This document shows positions 44,214 to 54,653 of a stretch of 64,000 bases of DNA, in pieces. The DNA lies in NCBI GenBank assembly GCA_934045905.1, contig OW203769.1, positions 16,213,705-16,277,704 of the forward strand. The letters are read 5' to 3'. Source of the stretch: Leuctra nigra (lineage: Eukaryota > Arthropoda > Insecta > Plecoptera > Leuctridae). The translations under genes and the position numbers were made by a program. Every line of letters starts with the position of its first letter. Position 1 is the first letter of the stretch. The notes under the pieces were generated by a model, which did no database searches, was not told the origin of the DNA, and saw nothing but the letters and a program-made list of their open reading frames with translations.

Positions 44214-45418
44214 CACAGACGCTACCGACGCCGATGCAAGCCGCGCGGTGACTGGCGTCGCGGCGTCAATCACAAGCGTCGTCTCAACACGACGCGTGAC
44301 GTGTCAAGACGCTAGCGCACCGCGCTGTAACTGGCGTCGCGGCGTCAATCACAAGCGTCGTCTCAACACGACGCGTGACGTGTCAAGACGCTAGCGCACC
44401 GCGCGGTAACTGGCGTCGCGGCGTCAATCACAAGCGTCGTCTCAACATTGACGCGTGACGTGTCAAGACCGAAGCCGCGCGGTAACAGGCGTCGCGGCGT
44501 CAATCACAAGCGTCGTCTCAACACTGTGACGTGTCAAGGCGCTGCCGGCGCCGCGCGGTAACTGGCGTCGCGGCGTCAATCACAAGCGTCGTCTCAACAC
44601 GACGCGTGACGTGTCAGGACGCTACCGAAGCCGCGCGGTAACAGGCGTCGCGACGTCAATCACAAGCGTCGTCTCAACACGGTGATGTGTCAAGACGCTA
44701 CCGACGCCGCGCGGTAACTGGCGTCGCGACGTCAATCACAAGCGTCGTCTCAACACTGTGACGTGTCAAGACGCTACCGACGCCTCGCGGTAACTGGCGT
44801 CGCGACGTCAATCACAAGCGTCGTCTCAACACTGTGACGTGTCAAGGCGCTGCCGACGCCGCGCGGTAACTGGCGTCGCGGCGTCAATCACAAGCGTCGT
44901 CTCAACACTGTGACGTGTCAAGACGCTACCGACGCCGCGTGGTAACTGGCGTCGCGACGTCAATCACAAGCGTCGTCTCAACATTGAAGCGTGACATGTC
45001 AAGACCGAAGCCGCGCGGTAACAGGCGTCGCGGCGTCAATCACAAGCGTCGTCTCAACACTGTGACGTGTCAAGGCGCTGCCGGCGCCGCGCGGTAACTG
45101 GCGTCGCGGCGTCAATCACAAGCGTCGTTTCAACGCAACGCGTGACGTGTCAAGACGCTGCCGACGCCGCGCGGTAACTGAGCGTCGCGGCGTCAATCAC
45201 AAGCGTCGTCACAACACGTCGTGACGTGTCAAGACGCTACCGACGCCGCGCGGTAACAGGCGTCGCGGCGTCAATCACAAGCGTCGTCTGAACACTGTGA
45301 CGTGCCAAGACGCTACCTACGCCGCACGGTAACTGGCGTCGCGACGTCAATCACAAGTGTCGTCTCACACTGACGCGTGACGTGTCAAGACGCTACCGAC
45401 GCTACCGATCCCTTGGTA
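44214..45418. repeat. CpG-rich minisatellite, about 75 bp
   Basis: Roughly 16 units containing GTCAATCACAAGCGTCGTCT, TGACGTGTCAAGACGCTAC and GACGCCGCGCGGTAACTGGC, with small length differences between units. It is much richer in GC and CpG than all surrounding DNA. Open frames over it (44098-44394, 44915-45097) are repeat artefacts of basic residues. Confidence 0.93.
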
Positions 45419-45424
45419 CATTTT

Positions 45425-45823
45425 AAATTGTTTTTTCGTTAATTTTAATAATAATAAATAGTCGATTTTTAGTGAAAAATTAGCTATTTTTTTGTCTCAA
45501 TGGGTGCCGTATAAAAATAAATTTCAAAAATGTTCCAAGTGATAACCCTAAGTTTGACTTTCATCTAATCATGATGAAAATTTGAGATCAATTGGTTTAC
45601 GGGTTTGGTCTCTAATCGTATCGGAAATTTCATAGTTTTGAGCGGTTTTGTTGAATAACCGGCTCCTAATTAACAATGCAAGAAGCAAATATGAAAAAGT
45701 TGTACTAATATACAATCAGACTGATCATGTGAACATCCTGTAAAAGTTACACTCACTTATGAAACAATTTTTCTCTCAATTTTCTTAAACGGCCGAGCGC
45801 TAGTATCACCTTAGCTGGCCTCA
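45425..45823 (-). mobile_element. MITE of the AGGTGGTGCA family, inverted orientation
   Basis: In reverse orientation it matches the left arm of the 42.1-kb element: GATAACCCTAAGTTTGACTT, CTAATCGTATCGGAAATTTC, TTGTTGAATAACCGGCTCC and CAGACTGATCATGTGAACAT. The right end reads CGGCCGAGCGCTAGTATCACCT. The opposite end is truncated at about the end of the CpG-rich array. Confidence 0.75.
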
Positions 45824-46800
45824 ACTCAACTTTCCCAAACTTGGTGTCTTGACTTTCTGTACGCACTTGAGCGAGAGGTGACACGTTCTTCTCTCTACTT
45901 CAGTGTGTTAATCACTGAGAATCACTGACACAATCTCTCCAAGTGCGTATACACGCGTATCACGACATGTAACGCATGTTGTTTACGCATTGACACCGTG
46001 TTCAGCCTTGCTCGGGTTGTTTTAACATGCATGTTCAGCCTCATTACGTGCTAACAATTACATTCACGTTTCAAAATACTAAATTGTGTCCTCTGACGCA
46101 GAAAACCCAAAGTATTCTTGATTGAGAGTTGCACACTTTTGAAGTGATGTATTCACTATGAAATCAAAACTTGTAAAAAGACTGCCAAGCGCCTCCGCAT
46201 CTAACTGGATAGAGTTCTGAAAGAAGGGCCAAATAAAATTTTGTTACAACATTTTTGCACTGTTTATGTTACCTTCTTCTTGACACCACGCCCAATGCTT
46301 TATTTTTAATTTTTTAATTTATATTTTAAATTAATTTTTGTAAGTTGTGTTTGAAGTTTATTAAAACATTTATTTTCTTAAAAATAATTTTTTTTTTAAT
46401 TTTTAAATTTCGAAGAATTTGTATTAATTGCTTTTAATTTTTATAATTTTGTTAAAGTTTACAATGATGGTTCACATAGATTGTTTTCTTCAAATTTGGA
46501 CACAACGTTAGGTTTATAGTGTTGTGCTTGGCGGCAGTAACTGGGCGAAATGATTTCACGAATTTTAAGTGCGAAAAAGTTTAAGCAATATAATATTGCT
46601 TCCTTCTTTTAGATCTCAATCCTTTTAGGTGGGAAGGTGCTTTGGCAGTCTTTACACAAGTTTTTGTTTTTGTACAACAGTACTGTTCAATCACCATTAC
46701 CTATGCTTATTATTACATCAGTTAAACTTGATTGCATTCTTATAGTCGTGAATGGGAACATTAACGGATGAATACATGTAGGTTTGTGTAATTACTTGTG
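45824..46800. promoter_or_regulatory. Upstream region of Ig-family gene 1
   Basis: No coding exon seen. The last part (CACCATTACCTATGCTTATTATTA at about 46693 and the following CAGTTAAACTTGATTGCATTC) is conserved upstream of the leader exons at 54.4, 56.4 and 63.4 kb, so a shared promoter or 5' UTR lies within about 170 bp of the ATG. TATA and initiator cannot be assigned by eye. Confidence 0.5.
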
Positions 46801-46853
46801 CAGTGCAACAGCTAATCTCTTATTGGACAGATGCAGATGAAATGAGACAGAAG

Positions 46854-46917
46854 ATGTGTCTGAGATATGTCATTGTCGTTGTGGTTGCGATGTTGTGGTT
46901 GTCTACATCTGCAGCAG
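46854..46917 (+). CDS. Ig-family gene 1, leader exon
   Basis: ATG at 46854 starts 21 codons (MCLRYVIVVVVAMLWLSTSA and one Ala) plus one base, ending at donor GCAGCAG|GTGAGA in phase 1. It is a typical signal peptide: short basic start, hydrophobic core, small residues at the cleavage end. The upstream stretch GCAACAGCTAATCTCTTATT is repeated before the other leader exons. It joins in frame to the first Ig exon at 48892 (G+TC = Val). The reading beyond the donor (SYIWIQLHD) is intron. Confidence 0.85.
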
Positions 46918-47227
46918 GTGAGAGCTACATCTGGATACAGCTGCATGATGCATTTGCTGCGGAGAAAGTAGAGGAAGACAATATAAACATAAATGAAACA
47001 TCTGGGAGATAATTATGTTTGTTCTGTAAATACATTTTGAATTACAATTCAATTTATTATCAGAGGCGATTTTTGTTGTTGTATATGAAAACAACAAAAG
47101 TTCGTGTTTACCTGTACAAATAGCTGGCGGAATAAGATTTTCATTCGGGAATATTTTTTTCTTGTACCTCACATTGTATAATTTAGAAGGAAAAGAGACA
47201 ATGTATATACATTATTAACATGTACTT

Positions 47228-47262
<35 letters not shown>

Positions 47263-47331
47263 TGTTAGATTTTCGCAGTTGCTATTTATTGATTGCATTT
47301 TATAAGGTATTACTGCGTGAAAGAAATAAGA

Positions 47332-47365
<34 letters not shown>

Positions 47366-47841
47366 AAATATGATTTTTGCTGATAACCTCAGATGGGTCG
47401 ATGTAAATAAATACCAACTGCAATGAGAAAAGATTTTCCTCGAGTGGGACTCGAACCCACGACCTTCCGATATCATAATCATATTTCACATAAATCATAT
47501 TTCACATAAATCATATTTCACACATATGCGCACTCATCTGCCTATGAGAAATCCAAGTCGAGTGGAGTAGTGGTCAGTTGTCAAGCGTGGATCAAATTCC
47601 ACGGTCTTCTGACCCTATCTTCAAAATATCGGTAAGTTGCTAACGCAGCTTATATTGGAACACAGCCGCTGCAATATATATATATATATATATATGTCAA
47701 ACTTGGTTTTTTCTGATGACCTCAGATGGGGTGATGATAATTAATACCAACTGCAAATTGAAAATATTTGCCTGGACCGGCAATTCAGGGACGTGGGTTC
47801 GATCCCCACAGTAGGCAAATATTTTCAATTTGCAGTTATTA

Positions 47842-47879
<38 letters not shown>

Positions 47880-47991
47880 TAATATATATATAGATAAATA
47901 TATATAATATATAATATAATATATATAATATATATATATATAATATATAATATAATATATAATATATATATATAATATATATATAATATAT

Positions 47992-48023
<32 letters not shown>

Positions 48024-48891
48024 TTTTGTTTTCATTAATTGCCTGATAAATATGATCGAAGCACCATTAAAATTATGTTTTAGTTTCCATTTTGTACCAG
48101 GATTCCAAGAGAGAAGTGGTATAAATAGTTTATCAGAAAATTGCATAATGCAATTGACCTTCGATTCAAATTGTGTGTAACTCCCGGAAGGTAGAACTGT
48201 TCGGGACGCGTTGTTCAAAGTGTTATTTAGTTATAGTCTTTCATGAGACGAAAATAATGTAAAAAAATCACATTTCGTAATGGTACTCCAGTGTAGCACT
48301 ATTAAGTAGTGACCTTGAAATTTGCGTTACTCCTTGATTTTTAAAATATATTTACATCAATTCTATACTAGGATGAATTTTAATTCGCAGCTCCTACAAT
48401 TCCAGCCGTCCCACTCTGAAATTTTCACAGAATGTTGCCAAAACATTGTTAAACAAAACATATTGTTTTGATTTTTTTTTAAATTACGTTTTTTAGGGGG
48501 GGGGGCGGGGGCTCATTTAAAGTCAAAATTTGGTTTGGTCACCCCTGATTTTACGAACAATTATTAAAAAAGAATGTCAATTTATCTCAAACAACTCAAA
48601 AGTTACATGAACTTAAGTATTCCACGGGTTTCACAAAAATCAAGATTTTAAATAGGGGCGTACAAATTGGGGTACAAAATGGCCAAACAAAAAAATACGC
48701 TAATGTTTTTTTTCGTTTTAGTTCCAACTTCACCAAGTTTCATCAAAATCGAATGGAGTCATGAAAATTTTCGCGTATTTTGGTCGATTTGACCTGGAAT
48801 TACTCTATGTGAAGATATAACTTATCAAAACACTTTGAAGTACATTTACCTCTTCCTCATGGCGTTGTTTTTATTGCATGTTCGCCTGTAG
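46918..48891. other. Intron 1 of Ig gene 1: microsatellites and SINE-like pieces
   Basis: Holds TA dinucleotide arrays at 47228-47258, 47335-47362, 47674-47694 and 47848-48020. Two related elements carry a B-box word (GGTTCGAGTCC on minus at about 47448; GGTTCGATCCC on plus at about 47792) with the shared word TAATACCAACTGCAA or TAAATACCAACTGCAA. At 47735-47845 AACTGCAAATTGAAAATATTTGCC is repeated inverted. A G run lies at about 48497. No exon found. Confidence 0.65.
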
Positions 48892-49194
48892 TCCCTTCCA
48901 TCTCCATATCGCCCAACAAGATCCAGAAGCTAAACGAGACCATCACCGTGACGTGCAATTCTGCGGAGAGTCTGACCGGATGTCAGTTCCGCCGAGGAGA
49001 TTCCAATGACGTCATAGATCTGGACCACGGAGCCGCGAGCAACAGGTCCTACGTGGGCTCCGGACTGCGGGCCGGGGACTGCGGCGCCAAACTGTCCGGC
49101 AACATTCGGGCACAGGACTTCCACGTCGGCTGTCGAGTTCGAGCAGAGAAGGGGGGCTGGGTGTACGACAGCATGGTCATAGATGTTGATGTCA
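48892..49194 (+). CDS. Ig-family gene 1, Ig domain 1 exon
   Basis: A 303-nt exon between acceptor TTCGCCTGTAG and donor GTCA|GTAAGT, phase 1 at both ends, the classic single-exon Ig domain. It reads PSISISPNKIQKLNETITV, then TVTCNS (B-strand Cys), TGCQFRRGD, GSGLRAGDCGAKLSG, and FHVGCRVRAEKGGWVYDS (F-strand Cys). The extra Cys pair (GCQF with GDCG) resembles arthropod Fas3/nectin-like Ig V domains as I remember them. NET and NRS are glycosylation sequons. The last 34 nt and donor are repeated downstream as a minisatellite. Confidence 0.85.
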
Positions 49195-50250
49195 GTAAGT
49201 AGAACAAGGGTTGAGGAGGCCCCTGATGTGAATGTTACAGGGGCTAGGTGAGGTGGTGTACGACAGCATGGCCATAGATGTTGACGTCAGTAAGTAGAAC
49301 AAGGGTTGAGGAGGCCCCTGATGTGAATGTTACAGGGGCTAGGTGAGGGGGTGTACGACAGGATGACCATAGATGTTGACGTCAGTAAGTAGAACAAGGG
49401 TTGTGGAGGCCCCTGATGTGAATGTTACAGGGGCTAGGTGAGGGGGTGTACGACAGCATGGCCATAGATGTTGACGTCAGTAAGTAGAGCAAGGGTTGAG
49501 GAGGCCCCTGATGTGAATGTTACAGGGGGTAGGTGAGGGGGTGTACGACAGCATGGCCATAGATGTTGACGTCAGTAAGTAGAACAAGGGTTGAGGAGGC
49601 CCCTGATGTGAATGTTACAGGGGCTAGGTGAGGGGGTGTACGACAGCATGGCCATAGATGTTGACGTCAGTAAGTAGAACAAGGGTTGAGGAGGCCCCTG
49701 ATGTGAATGTTACAGGGGCTAGGTGAGGGGGTGTACGACAGCATGGCCATAGATGTTGACGTCAGTAAGTAGAACAAGGGTTGAGGAGGCCCCTGATGTG
49801 AATGTTACAGGGGGTAGGTGAGGGGGTGTACGACAGCATGGCCATAGATGTTGACGTCAGTAAGTAGAACAAGGGTTGAGGAGGCCCCTGATGTGAATGT
49901 TACAGGGGCTAGGTGAGGGGGTGTACGACAGCATGGCCATAGATGTTGACGTCAGTAAGTAGAACAAGGGTTGAGGAGGCCCCTGATGTGAATGTTACAG
50001 GGGCTAGGTGAGGGGGTGTACGACAGGATGACCATAGATGTTGACGTCCGTAAGTAGAACAAGGGTTGAGGAGGCCCCTGATGTGAATGTTACAGGGGCT
50101 AGGTGAGGGGGTGTACGACAGCATGGCCATAGATGTTGACGTCAGTAAGTAGAACAAGGGTTGAGGAGGCCCCTGATGTGAATGTTACAGGGGCTAGGTG
50201 AGGGGGTGTACGACAGGATGACCATAGATGTTGACGTCCGTAAGTAGAAC
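49161..50250. repeat. 95-bp minisatellite built over the Ig1 exon donor
   Basis: Twelve units at an exact 95-bp spacing, the first inside the real exon at 49161 and the last at 50206. Each unit has the exon end GTGTACGACAGCATGGCCAT..GTTGACGTCA, the donor GTAAGT (GTCCGTAAGT in some units), then intron bases ending AATGTTACAGGGGCTAGGTG. Units differ at only a few positions, so the array expanded recently or is homogenised. Potential mini-exons between ACAG and GTAAGT would be 49 nt with an in-frame TGA. Confidence 0.95.
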
Positions 50251-51041
50251 ACACTAAATTAAGGTTCCCAAGAATCGAAAACGCAGTTTAGTCTCGCGAT
50301 TTCAACATTGGGAAAAATCGAGAAATGGGCGGAGTCAATGACTCGGTACGCTGACAGCTGAAAATCAGTTATGCAGTTTACTATATTATTGATCTTGCGA
50401 GATCTTATGGACTTTATTTTTTTGAGGTTTCTGATAATGCTGGTAGATTACACTACGGGTGTCAAATCGCTATCAAATTGCAACTTTGACGTACAGTCTC
50501 TGAAACACGATAATCGTCCCAATTCAAGGAATTTCCTTGCCCAATGGTTGTGGAGACTGGAGACCCCTGATGTAAATGTCTCACTGACTGCGATGGGTCG
50601 TGTGAATGGACCTTCCTTGGGTCGTGACTATATGCCGGTATCCCTTCTCTGTTAAAGTCGACCAAGCGAGTCTGTAGCCTTTACTTTCATGAGACGAACA
50701 GTATTGTTCGACCCATGTATGACAGTTACGCTCTGACAAGATACAACTCTTTTAATGACCTGCCACCCCTTCCACCTACTCTGTTGCCATTTTATACAAC
50801 TTTCCGTGAATTTTACAAGCCAACTGCATTGAAAGATATTTGGCACCGCAGCAAAACAACCTTTTCCCGGACACCTGCAGTGGTTGAGAGATATTTACAA
50901 CTGACACCCGTCAAAACACTCAGGATTACATGCTAAGCCCATTGTTGAATTTTTCACACAATTTGCTGAAGTGGCTACATACTCGCTGGGTCGATCCTCA
51001 TTGGTGGAGTCCGCATCTGTAGATGATTTGTAATATTTCAG
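50251..51041. other. Intron between Ig1 and Ig2
   Basis: After the minisatellite there is no recognised exon. An open frame at 50715-50936 and the one at 50371-50655 lack domain features and good splice borders. Confidence 0.45.
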
Positions 51042-51380
51042 AGGGAGAGCCACTGTCGGTTGTGGGCGAACCGACCGGCGACGTGTTGGTTCTTCCCGGC
51101 CAGAGCGTACGCATCTTGTACAGGTTGACGCATCCGACGCGACACGCACTTTCGAAATGCAGATTCGGCCTCGCCGGCAAGAAGGTCTACTTCAAGCAAG
51201 GAGCCAAGAGTCCTAAGACCAAGGAGTACGAGTACTACGGCACGGGATTGCGCCAAGGAGACTGCGGCATCCATCTCTTCAGTATCGAGGAGAAACACAA
51301 CGGGTGGATGTTGGCCAATCTGCAAGTGCGAAGTCCAATTGTAGGGAGCAAGTTGCGAGGATTCTCGATCATAGTAGCAA
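51042..51380 (+). CDS. Ig-family gene 1, Ig domain 2 exon
   Basis: A 339-nt exon between acceptor AATATTTCAG and donor GCAA|GTGAGC, phase 1 at both ends and in frame with Ig1 (A+AG = Lys). It reads GEPLSVVGEPTGDVLVLPGQ, SVRILYRLTH, SKCRFGLAGKKVYFKQG, EYYGTGLRQGDCGIHLFSIE and HNGWMLANLQVRS. The layout parallels Ig1, but both canonical B and F cysteines are replaced (Tyr in VRILYRL; Leu/Ala in GWMLANL), whereas the second pair (KCRF, GDCG) is kept. Confidence 0.83.
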
Positions 51381-51738
51381 GTGAGCCAATACATTCAGAT
51401 GATTATTATTAGAGTTACAAATGTCCTTGAAATTATATGGAAGATAGAAAGATGTGGAGAATGGGCATGACAAGAATTCCGCATGGCATTTTAGGAGAAA
51501 AGACAGATGAAAAAGAATATAGTGTGTTGGCATTGGATAGACGGGAGAAGCATGAAGCCAAGGAGAGAGGAATACTAAGGGATTGTGGAGCAAGAGAACC
51601 GGTGGGAAGATGATGAGAGACGGAGAAAGGAAAAAGGCTGAACGAATGTTTAAGAAATGCCTTGATTGTGGCGCCTCTTGCGTTATCTATATTATAGTCT
51701 AATGTTAATTTACCTGATGCGTATCTTTTCCGTTTCAG
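51381..51738. other. Intron between Ig2 and Ig3
   Basis: Short intron of 358 bp from donor GTGAGC to acceptor TTTCCGTTTCAG. The last part is translatable in frame with Ig3 but belongs to the intron. Confidence 0.7.
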
Positions 51739-52334
51739 AACCTCCCGACCCCGTGGAGTTGCTTGTAAACGGGACTGATCTGAAGGAAGGAGACACCTTG
51801 TTTGCGACGTGCTCTGCCAGGAACAGTCGTCCCGTCACCAACATTACGTGGTATCTAGGCAACGACATGATCCGTAGCGATGCTGGGGACGACTCTCCCG
51901 TGCACACGGAATGGCGATTCAGTCACAGCTTGCAGTCAATATCGCAGAGTATATCCAGACCAGTGACGCTGCAGGACCACGGGAAGATACTCTCCTGTGT
52001 GACGCAACATCTGGCCAATCAGAACCGAGGAGGTGTCGACTACAAGATGGTCGTTATTAAAGTGAGAGGGAAAGATGCTGGACCTTGTGTTTCTTGTTGC
52101 GGACATCAGGGTCAACTTTGTCCGGGGACAGGGGCGTCTACAAACCCGACGGCGCTGCCCATGACCTCTACATACCCACCTATAGGGGCGCTGAATACAT
52201 CTATGTATCCACCTACCCGAACGTCAAGGCGCCCTCCAGGACATAGCACAAGGTCATCGGCCTCCCCCTCTGAGGCAACAACGACAAATAACAACAATAA
52301 CAACAATTGCAGCAACAACAACAATTGCAACAAT

Positions 52335-52371
<37 letters not shown>

Positions 52372-52704
52372 TTAACAACAACAACAACTACAATTGCAAC
52401 AACAACAACGACGACGACGACGACGACAACAACAACACAAACAACAATAACAACAACAACAATTGCAACAACAATAACAGTAATAACAACTGCAACGACG
52501 GCGATGACGACGGCGACAACAACAACAGCAACATCAACGAAAACATCAACTGCAATAATAACAACTGCAATAATAATAATACCACAAACTACAGCAAAAG
52601 CATCAACATCAACAATAACAATAACAACAATAACAACAACAACAACAATAACAATAACAACAACAACAACAATAACAACATTATCAACACAAACAACAAC
52701 TGAA
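51739..52704 (+). CDS. Ig-family gene 1, Ig domain 3, stalk and triplet tract exon
   Basis: Starts after CGTTTCAG in phase 1 (A+AA = Lys): PPDPVELLVNGTDLKEGDTL, ATCSARNSRPVTNITWYLG (B Cys and Trp), then ILSCVTQHLANQ (F Cys), a complete C2/I-type domain to about 52065. A Cys-rich link (GPCVSCCGHQGQLC) and a Thr/Pro stalk (STYPPIGALNTSMYPPTRTS) follow. From 52281 a CAA/ACA/AAC tract runs to donor GAA|GTAAGA at 52705. In the Ig frame it is poly-Asn and meets TGA at 52701. In the +1 frame it is Thr/Ser/Ala/Ile-rich, mucin-like, and passes the donor in phase 0. A hidden intron, a slip, or true termination must explain this. Confidence 0.72.
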
Positions 52705-52951
52705 GTAAGAGTATAAGATAAGCAAGTACCTTCATTTACATAAATAATTCAACGAATCCAACAACAATTGAAGCTCAGACATTGTCATCTTAACCAATGT
52801 AACATTTCCGAAGGTCCAAGAGGACAAAATTGAAGGTCTGTTACGACTGACACCGAAGAGATGATTCTTGAGCGACATCCGTCCACATTTCATCTAAATA
52901 ATCGAGCTTTAGACAAGAATGTTGTTGAACTAGAGATATTTCTGCTTTCAG
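52705..52951. other. Intron before the tail exon, gene 1
   Basis: GTAAGA to TCTGCTTTCAG, 247 bp. The words ATTCTTGAGCGACATCCGTC and TCTAAATAATCG..CTTTAGAC are conserved in the same intron of copies 2-4. Confidence 0.7.
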
Positions 52952-53061
52952 TTCGGCGAGTAACTATTCGAGGTCCAAGAAGATGGTGGAAACTCCTGCA
53001 TCTACGTCACAAATCCGCCCACTGCGTTGCTAAATGCTGCGATGACCGGCCTGCTCCATAG
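52952..53061 (+). CDS. Ig-family gene 1, tail exon (frame uncertain)
   Basis: Begins TTCGGCGAG after TCTGCTTTCAG. In the phase that fits the preceding Thr frame it reads FGE and then TAA. The same frame continues past the stop as VQEDGGNSCIYVTNPPTALL, very like the open tail of copy 2. In another phase it reads RRVTIRGPRRWWKLLHLRHK..CCDDRPAP to a TAG at 53059-53061. Which phase is used depends on the unresolved tract upstream. Confidence 0.45.
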
Positions 53062-53610
53062 AGAGTGTTTAATCGTATACATGTCTATGGTTTTATGTAG
53101 CTGTGCAGTGTTAATTAATTCATATTATAATTCTTTTCTATTTATAAAGCCCCTGAAGTGTTTGCATTTTTACCGAATAAAATCTCCAAACGAAAAAAGA
53201 TCCACTTCTTCTCATTCTTCCATTTACAATATTTCATTTCACTATGTTTGATCTTCCCACCATTAATCTCGTATAATTACATCCACTTGCTGCTCTCTTC
53301 ATTTCATCCACTTCGCTCTTGGTTTTCCAATTCGTCTTTCATCCTCTAAAGCTTCCTTCGAAGCCAGTTTCGGAATAAAAGTTTCTAACATCAAGTTCCA
53401 ACGTTGTTCACGACATGGTTTGCAGCCCAGTGTGATACCGACTTTAGAAAGCAGAACAATAAACACATTTTTAAAATGTCTGCGATCGTTTCTGCTATCG
53501 TGTACTTCACCTCAAGAGTATGTAGGGAGTGTAGCTCTCAAAGCTGCGGTGAAAAGCAAAATAATGGGTATAGGTATTATTTGAAATTGGTTAGTTGATC
53601 GTTTTCTTTA
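53062..53610. other. 3' flank of gene 1, shared with the other copies
   Basis: TTCTTTTCTATTTATAAAGC, CCGAATAAAATCTCCAAACG, TTCCACTTGCTGCTCTCTTC-like and CACTTCGCTC words recur in order after the tails of copies 2-4, so the duplicated unit includes at least 300 bp of 3' flank. CGAATAAAATC contains an AATAAA polyadenylation word. Confidence 0.6.
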
Positions 53611-54097
53611 AGGTGGTGCAACCGCTCGGCCGCTGGAGCTAATTGAGAAAAATTGTTTTACAAGTGGGTGTATCTTTGATAGTATGTTCACATGATCATG
53701 AAATGTCTTATATTTGCTTCGTGCCTAGTTGAATAGGAGCCGGTTATTCAACAAAACCGCTCAAAACATGAAATTTCCGACACGATTGGAGACGCAAAAC
53801 AATTGATCTTAAATTTAACAAGTTTATTGTTCAAGGATGAACATATTTTTTAATTGTATTTCATACGGCACCCAGCGAAACAAGAACATACTAACTAAAG
53901 GGTATTTTTTCACCAAAGGGGAGACAATTAAAATCACTTTTGTGATTCAACAGGTTCATGTGTTAAGGTGACACCCTAAGTTTGTCTTTGATCTAATCTG
54001 AATGTAAATTTCAAATCATGTCGTCAAACAGTATCGTCTCCAATCGTATCAAAAGTGTATACAAAAGGCAGCAAAATCACTCGCTCTTGCACCACCT
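53611..54097. mobile_element. MITE of the AGGTGGTGCA family, best preserved ends
   Basis: Terminal words AGGTGGTGCAACCGCTCGG and TCGCTCTTGCACCACCT, with TTTA at the left and TAAC at the right. Internally it matches the 42.1-, 45.4- and 16.8-kb copies (AAGTGGGTGTATCTTTGATA; GGAGCCGGTTATTCAACAAA; CACTCGC near the end). It defines the family's termini. Confidence 0.82.
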
Positions 54098-54406
54098 TAA
54101 CTTTCATTATTATCTGAAGGAAATTCCAGTTCGAGATATTGCATGAATCTGTGCTCGTTTATCAGCGCGTTACACAGAGCGTTTTCCAAGATATTCGTAT
54201 TGACGTAAAACATTTTCGATCACACAAGAATTATCTTAATTGCTCATTGTTTAATTACCATTATTTATGCTTGTTATTATAGCAGTTAAACTTGATTGCA
54301 TTCTTATAGTCGCGAATCGAATGCATTCGTGTAGGTTTGTGTAAAGGCAGCAGCAGTGCAGCAGCTAATCTCTTATTGGACAGATGCAGTTGAAGGGAGA
54401 CAGAAG

Positions 54407-54470
54407 ATGTGTCTGAGATATGTCCTTGTCGTTGGTGCAGCGATGCTGTGGTTGTCTACAGCTGCAGCAG
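54407..54470 (+). CDS. Ig-family copy 2, leader exon
   Basis: 64 nt, MCLRYVLVVGAAMLWLSTAA plus Ala and one base, ending GCAGCAG|GTGAGA in phase 1. It and the flanking intron start (GTGAGAGCTACATCTGGA) are nearly identical to gene 1. Upstream, AGCAGCTAATCTCTTATTGG is shared. The next exon with a matching phase-1 acceptor is the stalk at 54654; no Ig exon lies between. Confidence 0.83.
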
Positions 54471-54653
54471 GTGAGAGCTACATCTGGAAACAGCTGCGTG
54501 CACAGCTGTGAGCATAGATGTAGGCGTTCAAATATTTATCTTTCTCTTTGAGTTAACTGGTATATCAGTGCCTGTATCGCATAGAAATTTTCACACACAT
54601 ATAGTTATAATGTAAAGTAAAAAATGCAATTTTTGGTCCAATTGCAATTTTAG

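Noticed and set aside
44098..45097. Basic repeat protein over the CpG-rich array
   Set aside because: Frames follow the minisatellite unit and break with each length variant.
46918..47012. Continuation of leader exons as SYIWKQL peptide
   Set aside because: The reading crosses a conserved GTGAGA donor, and the phase-1 splice to the Ig or stalk exon explains the data better.
49909..50157. Minus-strand repeat frame in the 95-bp array
   Set aside because: It follows the minisatellite unit and is antisense to the Ig exon-derived repeat.
52112..52585. Poly-Leu open frames on the minus strand opposite the CAA/AAC tracts, also at 61428-61892
   Set aside because: They are mirror images of the triplet repeat with no other support.
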